The notes below the pieces were generated by a model, which did not search any database, was not told where the DNA came from, and saw nothing but the letters and a program-made list of their open reading frames with translations. This document shows positions 1-6,023 of a stretch of DNA of 15,625 nucleotides, in pieces (within the stretch, counting starts at the first letter, position 1; each line of letters opens with the position of its first letter). Made by a program: the position numbers and the translations under genes. Origin of the DNA: Bordetella parapertussis (GTDB lineage Bacteria; Pseudomonadota; Gammaproteobacteria; Burkholderiales; Burkholderiaceae_C); contig CAMCES010000042.1 of assembly GCA_945873925.1 (NCBI GenBank), positions 1 through 15,625 of the forward strand. Direction: 5' to 3'.

Positions 1-327
1 GTCACGGTATTGGGCGACAACCTCAGCTGTGATCTTGTCCAGTTGCATGTCGGCGAGCTTGGTCTTCTTGAACTGATTGGCTCTATACCGCTCTTGTGAT
101 TTGCCTTTTTTAGTCGGCGTCACTTCCTCAACATAGCGATCTACCATCGACATAAGGCGCGGCATAGTTTGCTTAGGTGCCAGTATCCCTAGGTCTAGCT
201 GGGCCTCAACGTTGCGTGCCCACTTGATGGCGTCTGCTTTGTTGTTGAAGGACTTGGCTATTGAGCTTTGGCCAGAGCGTTGCACTCGGGCTTGCCATTT
301 GTCGTTGCGTTTGCGATAAGTCGCCAT
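1..327 (-). CDS. Tyrosine recombinase / phage integrase, N-terminal part (cut by window edge)
   Basis: This is an open frame of 109 codons that starts with ATG at 327 and runs off the left edge, so the catalytic domain (R...H-R-Y) is outside the window. The N-terminus reads MATYRKRNDKWQARVQR, the usual opening of the AP2-like arm-binding domain of tyrosine integrases (about residues 1-50). It is followed by a SAM-like core-binding domain start (LMSMVDRYVEEVTPTKKGKS, about residues 59-78, then an RYRANQFKKTKLADMQLDKI stretch). Such proteins carry out site-specific integration and excision of prophages or genomic islands, often at tRNA genes, and a tRNA-Cys begins 84 bp away. The start is supported by AAGGTGA four bases upstream. 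The family call is strong; whether the gene is intact cannot be seen. Confidence 0.88.
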   Translation of the reverse strand, partial: MATYRKRNDKWQARVQRSGQSSIAKSFNNKADAIKWARNVEAQLDLGILAPKQTMPRLMSMVDRYVEEVTPTKKGKSQERYRANQFKKTKLADMQLDKITAEVVAQYRD

Positions 328-330
328 GTG

Positions 331-352
331 TTCACCTTGAAGGACAGGTGAA
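331..352 (-). promoter_or_regulatory. Hairpin overlapping the integrase ribosome binding site
   Basis: A perfect 7-bp inverted repeat (TTCACCT at 331-337, AGGTGAA at 346-352) with an 8-nt loop lies directly upstream of the integrase ATG. In the integrase transcript the 3' arm carries the Shine-Dalgarno-like AAGGTGA (332-338 on the complement), so folding would hide it. The sequence is directly visible; a regulatory effect is inferred. Confidence 0.4.
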
Positions 353-357
353 GGACA
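338..357. repeat. Two direct copies of TGAAGGACA
   Basis: The 9-bp word TGAAGGACA occurs at 338-346 and again at 349-357, 11 bp apart (one helical turn), in the integrase leader. Short, helically phased direct repeats beside an integrase can be arm-type integrase or excisionase binding sites. The repeat itself is certain; its function is a guess. Confidence 0.35.
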
Positions 358-411
358 CAGAAATATCAGGGGCTTACCTAAAACACGTAACCCATTGATT
401 TCAAAGTAAGT

Positions 412-485
412 GGCGCGGTAGCAAAGCGGTTATGCACCGGATTGCAAATCCGTGTAGGTCGGTTCGACTCCGGCCCGCGCCTCCA
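412..485 (+). tRNA. tRNA-Cys (anticodon GCA)
   Basis: A full 74-nt cloverleaf can be folded by eye. The acceptor arm is GGCGCGG (412-418) with CCGCGCC (475-481), discriminator T482 and encoded CCA 483-485. The D arm is 421-435, the anticodon loop TTGCAAA (442-448) carries GCA, and the T arm GTCGG/CCGGC (458-462/470-474) encloses loop TTCGACT. The anticodon stem CCGGA/TCCGT has a C-T mismatch at its top pair (27-43). It charges cysteine for UGC/UGU codons. It stands alone here, between an outward-facing integrase and a convergent membrane-protein gene. No convincing promoter is visible in the 84 bp between the integrase start and the tRNA, so it may be transcribed from within the element or from a weak promoter. 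Confidence 0.97.
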
Positions 486-489
486 TCTT

Positions 490-1242
490 TCAGCAGCATC
501 CCAAGCCATGGGCACCATCCCACACCAGCTTGACCGAGATGCCAAACAACGCCCATTGCACCCACCTGAAAAACCATTTCTCCTGGATGATTTTGGTGAG
601 GTAGGCGCCGATCACCGTACCCACCAAAGCGGCTGGCACCAACCATGCGGCTTGGTACAGGTCTGCAACGCTGTAGGGGTTGAGTTGCTGGTAGGGCCAG
701 ACTTTGGCCAAGTTGATGACGCTAAACAGCATGGTGGCTGTGCCCGCAAACACCGCTTTGGGTAAACGCTGTGGCAACACATACACCTGAAACGGTGGCG
801 CACCCGCGTGCGAGATGAAACTGGTGAAGCCAGCCAGCGCACCCCAGAAAATACCTTTTTTGAGCTCTGCCGCTTGTGGTGGTGGTTCGGTGCGCCTGAG
901 CCAAACAGACAGGCAAAACCCCATGCCTATGCAGCCAATCAGCAAGGTCACTGCACTGTCTGAGGTGAATGAAGCGGTTAGCCATCCCACCAACACACCC
1001 ATCAAACTCGCTGGAATCAGTATCTTGAGGTTGTCAGCACTGAACTGGCGTCGGTAAAGCCAAACACTGACCATGTCGGACACCACAAAGATTGGCAGCA
1101 ACAGGGCGGCGGCTTTCACCGGCGACATGACCATGGAGAGCAGGGGTACCGCCAACATGCCTATCGTTGGCAAGCCGCCCTTGGATAAGCCAACCAGCAA
1201 GGCAGACGCACTGGCCAGCAACAAAAATCCATCCAATGCCAT
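490..1242 (-). CDS. TSUP / TauE-SafE family membrane transporter (sulfite-exporter-like)
   Basis: This is a polytopic inner-membrane protein of about 250 residues, the normal family length. It shows the two-half TSUP pattern: an N-terminal LLVGLSKGGLPTIGMLAVPL segment, then VKAAALLLPIFVVSDMVS, and in the second half the hallmark SFISHAGAPPFQVYVLP and an AGTATMLFSVINLAKVWPY helix. Family members export sulfite, sulfoacetate or similar small sulfonates/anions, but the substrate of this copy cannot be told. Two starts are possible: ATG at 1242 (MALDGFLLLASAS, the usual family start, weak ribosome site) or ATG at 1281 (13 extra residues, GGAG 12 nt upstream). I prefer 1242. The gene is divergent from livG and converges on the tRNA-Cys, its stop lying 4 bp past the CCA. 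No sulfur-metabolism gene is nearby. Confidence 0.9.
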   Translation of the reverse strand: MALDGFLLLASASALLVGLSKGGLPTIGMLAVPLLSMVMSPVKAAALLLPIFVVSDMVSVWLYRRQFSADNLKILIPASLMGVLVGWLTASFTSDSAVTLLIGCIGMGFCLSVWLRRTEPPPQAAELKKGIFWGALAGFTSFISHAGAPPFQVYVLPQRLPKAVFAGTATMLFSVINLAKVWPYQQLNPYSVADLYQAAWLVPAALVGTVIGAYLTKIIQEKWFFRWVQWALFGISVKLVWDGAHGLGCC

Positions 1243-1342
1243 GGGCTCAAGCAATGTGTTGTTGATGCATCTTTTCATCATAGGACTAAATTTCTCCGTG
1301 TGAGCGCAACTTTTGACCTAGGGAATGCCTTGTGGCTCAGGG

Positions 1343-1361
1343 GGTGAAAAAAAGGTGAAAA
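1343..1361. repeat. Direct repeat GGTGAAAA upstream of livG
   Basis: GGTGAAAA occurs at 1343-1350 and 1354-1361, spaced 11 bp, within the divergent intergenic region (1282-1387) and 27-45 bp before the livG start. The helical phasing suits an operator for a dimeric regulator, but the motif is A-rich and short, so chance is possible. No clear -35/-10 pair was found in this region; TTGACC at 1313-1318 has no matching -10. Confidence 0.25.
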
Positions 1362-1387
1362 TGATTTGATTAACTGTTGCCATTTCC

Positions 1388-2164
1388 ATGTCTGACTCCC
1401 CCATCCTTTTGACCCAATCCTTGACCAAAGAGTTCAAGGGTTTTGTGGCCGTCAGCCATGTCAACCTGTCTGTCAAGCGTGGCCACATCCATGCACTGAT
1501 TGGCCCCAACGGCGCTGGCAAAACCACTTGCTTCAATTTATTGACCAAGTTTTTGGAGCCTTCCAGCGGACATATTTTTTTCAATGGGATTGACATCACG
1601 GCTGAGAAACCTGCGCAAATAGCAAGGCGAGGCGTGATCCGCTCTTTCCAAATCTCCGCTGTCTATCCGCAAATGACTGTTCTCGACAATGTTCGCATCG
1701 GCTTGCAACGCAAGTTGGGCACCTCGTTTCATTTTTGGCGCAGCCAGGCTTCCTTGAACCAACTCAATGACCAAGCCATGCAACTGTTGGCTGAAGTGGA
1801 TTTGACGAGTCTTGCCCACGAACTTGCGCTGAACTTGCCCTACGGGCGCAAGCGAGCCCTTGAAATCGCAACCACCCTGGCGATGGATCCCGAGTTGATG
1901 TTGCTGGATGAGCCAACGCAAGGCATGGGACATGAAGATGTTGACCGGGTGACACAACTGATCAAAAGCGTCTCGCATGGTCGCACCATCTTGATGGTCG
2001 AGCACAACATGAATGTGGTTGCCAGCATCGCCGACACCATCACTGTGCTGCAGCGTGGCGCCGTCTTGGCTGAAGGACCTTACCCAGTAGTCTCTCAAAA
2101 TCCACAGGTCATTCAGGCTTACATGGGAACCGCGGTTGCCGATCTTGCTGGGTTGCAAGCATGA
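1388..2164 (+). CDS. livG: Liv-type ABC transporter ATP-binding protein (LivG-like)
   Basis: This 258-residue cytoplasmic ATPase belongs to a Liv/HAAT-type importer. Visible motifs are Walker A GPNGAGKT (39-46), Q-loop RSFQIS (Gln88), an ABC signature LPYGRKRAL (150-158), Walker B MLLDE with catalytic Glu175, and H-loop His206 in VEHNM. The signature has Pro where most LivG proteins have Ser (LSYGQ), which seems to mark a subfamily. It is the first gene of a compact cluster livG-livF-binding protein-livH-livM on the same strand. Its stop overlaps the livF start (ATGA), implying translational coupling. The ATG at 1388 gives a standard N-terminus although no strong Shine-Dalgarno is seen. The substrate is likely a branched-chain amino acid, amide or short organic acid; the sequence does not settle it. 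Confidence 0.95.
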   Translation: MSDSPILLTQSLTKEFKGFVAVSHVNLSVKRGHIHALIGPNGAGKTTCFNLLTKFLEPSSGHIFFNGIDITAEKPAQIARRGVIRSFQISAVYPQMTVLDNVRIGLQRKLGTSFHFWRSQASLNQLNDQAMQLLAEVDLTSLAHELALNLPYGRKRALEIATTLAMDPELMLLDEPTQGMGHEDVDRVTQLIKSVSHGRTILMVEHNMNVVASIADTITVLQRGAVLAEGPYPVVSQNPQVIQAYMGTAVADLAGLQA

Positions 2165-2874
2165 GTACGGTGACAGCCCTGGACATTCAAAACCTGCACA
2201 CCTGGTATGGCGAGTCCCATATTTTGCATGGTCTGAATTTGCAGGTGATGAAGGGTGAAGTCGTGACTTTGCTGGGTCGCAATGGCGCTGGACGCACAAC
2301 CACGTTAAGGGCCATCATGGGTTTGGTTGGTAAGCGCCAAGGCTCCATTCGCATAAAAGGTGTTGAGACCATTGGCTTGCCCACCCACCAAATCGCTCAC
2401 CATGGGGTGGGCTATTGTCCTGAAGAGCGCGGCATCTTCGCCAGCTTGTCCTGCGAAGAAAATCTTCTGTTGCCGCCGCAGGTCAACCAGCGTGGCCATC
2501 CGATGTCCCTAGAAGACATCTACACCATGTTCCCCAATTTGCACGAGCGCAAAAACAGCCCTGGGATGCGTTTGTCCGGCGGTGAACAACAAATGCTGGC
2601 GGTGGGACGGATCTTGCGAACCGGTGCCAATTTGCTGCTGCTTGACGAAATTTCCGAGGGCTTGGCCCCTGTGATTGTCCAAGCCCTGGCGCACATGATC
2701 ACCACCCTCAAGGCCCAAGGCTTCACGATCGTGATGGTGGAGCAAAATTTCCATTTCGCCGCGCCTTTGGCGGACAGGTTCTATGTGATCGAGCACGGTC
2801 AGGTGGCGCTGGCATTTGGAGCCCATGAATTAAAGGCGCAAATGCCCGTGTTGAACGAACTGCTGGGTGTTTAA
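2161..2874 (+). CDS. livF: Liv-type ABC transporter ATP-binding protein (LivF-like)
   Basis: This 237-residue ATPase is the partner of the LivG-like protein. Motifs are Walker A GRNGAGRT (39-46), LivF-type YCPEERGIF, signature LSGGEQQ (138-144), Walker B LLLLDE (158-163, Glu163), D-loop SEGLAP, and Gln in place of the switch His (VEQNF), which is usual for LivF. Notably the invariant Walker A lysine is arginine (position 45, codon cgc). The rest of the protein is intact, so this is not a pseudogene; asymmetric ATP sites or a tolerated subfamily variant are possible. Its start overlaps the livG stop by 4 bp, and the next gene begins 39 bp downstream. It would couple ATP hydrolysis to import through LivH and LivM. 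Confidence 0.95.
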   Translation: MSTVTALDIQNLHTWYGESHILHGLNLQVMKGEVVTLLGRNGAGRTTTLRAIMGLVGKRQGSIRIKGVETIGLPTHQIAHHGVGYCPEERGIFASLSCEENLLLPPQVNQRGHPMSLEDIYTMFPNLHERKNSPGMRLSGGEQQMLAVGRILRTGANLLLLDEISEGLAPVIVQALAHMITTLKAQGFTIVMVEQNFHFAAPLADRFYVIEHGQVALAFGAHELKAQMPVLNELLGV

Positions 2875-2902
2875 GCCCAGTTTTGAGATGCATTGCTGAA
2901 AC

Positions 2903-2907
2903 AGGAG
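2903..2907 (+). promoter_or_regulatory. Ribosome binding site AGGAG deciding the start of the binding protein
   Basis: AGGAG lies 6 nt before the ATG at 2914, which places the start there. The in-frame TTG at 2893 lies upstream of this site and would add seven residues ahead of the signal peptide, so it is not used. Confidence 0.8.
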
Positions 2908-2913
2908 TTACCC

Positions 2914-4107
2914 ATGATATTTAGACAATTGCTTGTATCGGTCATGTGTGCGGTTAGCTTGCCCGGCTTGGCCCAATCGGACAGTTTGAAAATCGGGTTC
3001 ATCACCGACATGTCCAGTTTGTATGCCGATATTGACGGCCCTGCAGGTGCCGAGGTCATCAAAATGGCGATCGCAGACTTTGGTGGCAAGGTTTTGGGTC
3101 GCAACATTGAATTGCTCACGTTAGACCATCAAAACAAGGCTGACATTGCAGCATCCAAAGCCCGGGAGTGGATCGACCAAAACAATGTGGCGATGATTTT
3201 GGGTGGTACCAACTCGGGAACTGCGCTGGCCACCAGTCGTGTGTTGGCCGATAAAAAGCGTATCTACATCAACATTGGGGCCGGGTCTGCCCGTTTGACC
3301 AACGAAGAATGCACGCCCTACACCATCCACTACGCTTACGACACAGTTGCATTGGCCAAGGTGGCTGGCAAGGCGATCATCGACCGCGGTGACAAGGCAT
3401 GGTTTTTCTTGACCGCAGATTACGCTTTTGGTCACTCCCTAGAAAAGGATTCCTCGGAGGTGGTCAACGCTGCGGGTGGTCGTGTATTGGGCGCTGTTCG
3501 TCATCCCTTGAACGCGTCTGACTTCTCTTCTTTTTTGTTGCAAGCACAAAGCTCGAAGGCGCAGGTGTTGGGCCTGGCCAATGCAGGAGGTGACTTTGTC
3601 AACAGCATGAAAGCTGCCAAGGAGTTTGGTGTCGACAAAAAAATGAAGCTTGCTGGCTTGCTGGTTTTCATCAACGATGTGCATGCACTGGGCTTGAAAA
3701 ACACCGAAGGTTTGCTCACCACCGACAGCTGGTACTGGGACCAAAACGAGGAGACACGCAAATTCTCCGCACGTTTTTTTGAAAAATACAAACGCATGCC
3801 CAGCAGTGTTCAAGCCGGCAATTACTCGGCGGCGCTGACCTACCTTAAGGCGGTCAGGGATGCCAAAACAGACGAGACCCATAAAGTCTTGGCCGTGCTC
3901 AAGAAAAACAAGATCAATGACATGTACGCCAAGAATGCATACATCCGAGAAGACGGGCGGATGATCCACGACATGTTTTTGCTGCAGGTGAAAAAACCAT
4001 CGGAGTCCACCAAGCCCTGGGATTACTACAAACAACTCGCCATGGTGCCAGGTGACCAAGCCTTTACTTCGTTGGCGCAGTCCAAGTGCGCATTGGTCAA
4101 GAAGTGA
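2914..4107 (+). CDS. Periplasmic substrate-binding protein of the Liv-type ABC transporter
   Basis: This 397-residue type I periplasmic binding protein (Peripla_BP_6/LivK-like, usual length 370-410) has a signal peptide at about residues 1-20 (MIFRQLLVSVMCAVSLPGLA, cleavage probably just after). The mature part begins SLKIGFITDMSSLYADIDGP and continues with DHQNKADIAASKAREWI and an ILGGTNSGTALATSRVLADK ligand-region segment. It captures the substrate in the periplasm and delivers it to LivH/LivM. It sits between the ATPase pair and the permease pair, which is not the textbook livK-first order. This subfamily is often annotated as branched-chain amino acid binding, but members with aromatic acids, amides or other carboxylates are known, so the ligand is open. 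It differs clearly from the second binding protein encoded at 13393-14694. Confidence 0.93.
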   Translation: MIFRQLLVSVMCAVSLPGLAQSDSLKIGFITDMSSLYADIDGPAGAEVIKMAIADFGGKVLGRNIELLTLDHQNKADIAASKAREWIDQNNVAMILGGTNSGTALATSRVLADKKRIYINIGAGSARLTNEECTPYTIHYAYDTVALAKVAGKAIIDRGDKAWFFLTADYAFGHSLEKDSSEVVNAAGGRVLGAVRHPLNASDFSSFLLQAQSSKAQVLGLANAGGDFVNSMKAAKEFGVDKKMKLAGLLVFINDVHALGLKNTEGLLTTDSWYWDQNEETRKFSARFFEKYKRMPSSVQAGNYSAALTYLKAVRDAKTDETHKVLAVLKKNKINDMYAKNAYIREDGRMIHDMFLLQVKKPSESTKPWDYYKQLAMVPGDQAFTSLAQSKCALVKK

Positions 4108-4150
4108 TTTGCCCCACTAGACACCACCTGTTACTCAAACACTGAAAGTC

Positions 4151-5035
4151 ATGGATATTTTTGGTATTTCGCTTCCCGCCATCCTCAGCCAGCTCCTGTT
4201 GGGTTTGGTCAATGGTTCTTTCTATGCCATGTTGAGTCTGGGGCTGGCCGTGATTTTTGGCTTGCTCAACGTCATCAACTTTGCCCATGGTGCCATGTTC
4301 ATGATGGGGGCCATGGTGACTTGGATGGGGCTGACCTATTTCAACTTGTCCTACTGGACCATGTTGTTGCTGGCTCCTTTGTTGGTCGGGATTGTCGGTA
4401 TGCTTATTGAAAAATCCATGTTGCAATGGCTCTACAAGCTCGACCATTTGTATGGCTTGCTCCTGACATTCGGTGTCACCTTGATGATCGAAGGCATTTT
4501 TCGTTTGATTTATGGCTCGTCCGGTCTGTCCTACAGCGTGCCCGAAAGCTTAGAAGGTGCGACCGACCTGGGCTTCATGGTCTTGCCTAATTACCGAGCT
4601 TGGGTGGTGGTTGCATCTTTGGTCGTTTGCTTTGCCACTTGGTTTGTCATTGAAAAAACCAAACTCGGCGCCTATCTCAGGGCGGGTACTGAAAACCCGC
4701 GTTTGGTTGAGGCTTTTGGGGTCAACGTCCCCCTGATGGTCACGCTCACCTACGGTTTTGGCGTGGCTTTGGCTGCCTTTGCAGGCGTGTTGGCCGCGCC
4801 TGTTTACCAAGTGGCCCCGTTGATGGGCTCTAACTTGATCATCGTGGTGTTTGCGGTGGTGGTGATTGGCGGAATGGGGTCCATCATGGGCTCGATTCTG
4901 ACTGGCCTGGGTCTTGGCGTGATTGAGGGTTTCACCAAAGTGTTCTATCCGGAAGCCTCGAGCACCGTGGTGTTCATCATCATGGCCTTGGTACTGTGGT
5001 TCAGACCCGCTGGCTTGTTTGGCAAAGAAAAATAA
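4151..5035 (+). CDS. livH: Liv-type ABC transporter permease (LivH-like)
   Basis: This 294-residue inner-membrane permease has about eight hydrophobic helices. The characteristic N-terminal stretch GLVNGSFYAMLSLGLAVIFG, followed by LLNVINFAHGAMFMMGA, is the LivH signature, and the C-terminal half carries VVVIGGMGSIMGSILTGLGLGVIEG, the coupling-loop region that contacts the ATPase. It ends with the usual LWFRPAGLFGKEK tail. The start at 4151 gives the standard length; the preceding GAAAG is a weak ribosome site. It lies 43 bp after the binding protein and 16 bp before livM, so it is co-transcribed. It forms the transmembrane channel with LivM. Confidence 0.95.
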   Translation: MDIFGISLPAILSQLLLGLVNGSFYAMLSLGLAVIFGLLNVINFAHGAMFMMGAMVTWMGLTYFNLSYWTMLLLAPLLVGIVGMLIEKSMLQWLYKLDHLYGLLLTFGVTLMIEGIFRLIYGSSGLSYSVPESLEGATDLGFMVLPNYRAWVVVASLVVCFATWFVIEKTKLGAYLRAGTENPRLVEAFGVNVPLMVTLTYGFGVALAAFAGVLAAPVYQVAPLMGSNLIIVVFAVVVIGGMGSIMGSILTGLGLGVIEGFTKVFYPEASSTVVFIIMALVLWFRPAGLFGKEK

Positions 5036-5051
5036 CCGAGATGCAAACCCC

Positions 5052-6023
5052 ATGCTGAAGTTCATCTTTTCCGCGTTTTTGATCTTGTTGGGACTGCTCG
5101 CGCCCTTGGTGGTTTACCCGGTATTCATGATGAAGCTGTTGTGCTTTGCCTTGTTTGCATGCGCCTTCAACCTGCTCATTGGATACACGGGTTTGCTTTC
5201 CTTTGGCCACGCTGCCTTTTTGGGGGGCGCAGGGTATGTGTCTGGCTATCTCATGCGTGACATGCTCTGGTCGCCTGAGATGGGTATTTTGGCGGGTACG
5301 GCGTTTGGTGCTTTGGTCGCTTGGGTGATGGGTTCTTTGGCGATTCGGCGGCAAGGTATTTACTTCACCATGATCACCTTGGCCTTGTCGCAAATGCTTT
5401 ATTTTCTTTGGCTACAGGCCAGTTTCACCGGCGGAGAAGACGGCCTGCAGGGTGTGCCCAGAGGACAGTTGTTGGGCTTCTTGGACCTGAACAATGACTT
5501 GACGCTTTACTACACCGTACTGCTGATTTTTCTGTTTGGATTTGGCGTTATCCACCGCGCCGTCCATTCGCCCTTTGGACAGGTGTTGCGTGCCATCAAA
5601 GAAAACGAGGCCAGAACCATTTCACTGGGCTACGACGTGAACCGTTACAAATTGCTCGTTTTCGTGTTGTCAGGCGCGCTGGCTGGCATGGCTGGTGCAA
5701 CCAAGGTGTTGGTCCTCGGCTTTGAAACCCTGACCGATGCACACTGGAGCACCTCTGGTTTGGTGGTGTTGATGACCTTGGTGGGTGGCTTGGGCACTGT
5801 GCTCGGTCCTGTCTTGGGCGCATTTGTGATCGTTTTATTGGAAAACAAAATGGGCGAAATGGGCTTGGCGATCAGCCAGGCCACTGGTCTGGAATGGTTT
5901 GCCAGTTTGGGCGAATCCGTGACCATCGTCACGGGTTTGATTTTTGTGATTTGTGTTTTGATGTTCCGCCGCGGCATGGTGGGGGAACTGCTTCACCGTA
6001 CTTCCAACAAAGGATCGCCATGA
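5052..6023 (+). CDS. livM: Liv-type ABC transporter permease (LivM-like)
   Basis: This 323-residue permease is the second channel subunit. Hallmarks are FNLLIGYTGLLSFGHAAFLG near residue 40-60, the AIRRQGIYFTMITLALSQM helix, the SFTGGEDGLQGVP loop and the RAIKENEARTISLGYDVNRYK cytoplasmic coupling segment, followed by LVVLMTLVGGLGTVLGPVLG. The frame stays open upstream into livH, but ATG at 5052 (MLKFIFSAFLILLGLLAPLV) gives the normal length and a hydrophobic N-terminus, so I start it there. The gene ends in an ATGA overlap with the MFS gene, suggesting that expression of the two transporters is coupled. Confidence 0.95.
   Translation: MLKFIFSAFLILLGLLAPLVVYPVFMMKLLCFALFACAFNLLIGYTGLLSFGHAAFLGGAGYVSGYLMRDMLWSPEMGILAGTAFGALVAWVMGSLAIRRQGIYFTMITLALSQMLYFLWLQASFTGGEDGLQGVPRGQLLGFLDLNNDLTLYYTVLLIFLFGFGVIHRAVHSPFGQVLRAIKENEARTISLGYDVNRYKLLVFVLSGALAGMAGATKVLVLGFETLTDAHWSTSGLVVLMTLVGGLGTVLGPVLGAFVIVLLENKMGEMGLAISQATGLEWFASLGESVTIVTGLIFVICVLMFRRGMVGELLHRTSNKGSP

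Noticed and set aside
411..485. A tRNA on the minus strand, because the complement ends in CCGCGCCA
   Set aside because: The acceptor arm is symmetrical, but the complement lacks a TTCGA-type T loop and a sensible anticodon arm; only the plus-strand tRNA-Cys folds correctly.
1313..1341. Sigma-70 promoter from TTGACC upstream of livG
   Set aside because: No acceptable -10 hexamer occurs 16-18 bp downstream.
1538..2299. Long open frame on the minus strand opposite livG (253 codons)
   Set aside because: It is antisense to a complete ATPase with all motifs, has no recognisable domain and an unnatural residue composition; a codon-bias shadow.
2893..2913. TTG start for the first binding protein
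   Set aside because: The AGGAG lies after it and serves the ATG at 2914, which begins a proper signal peptide.
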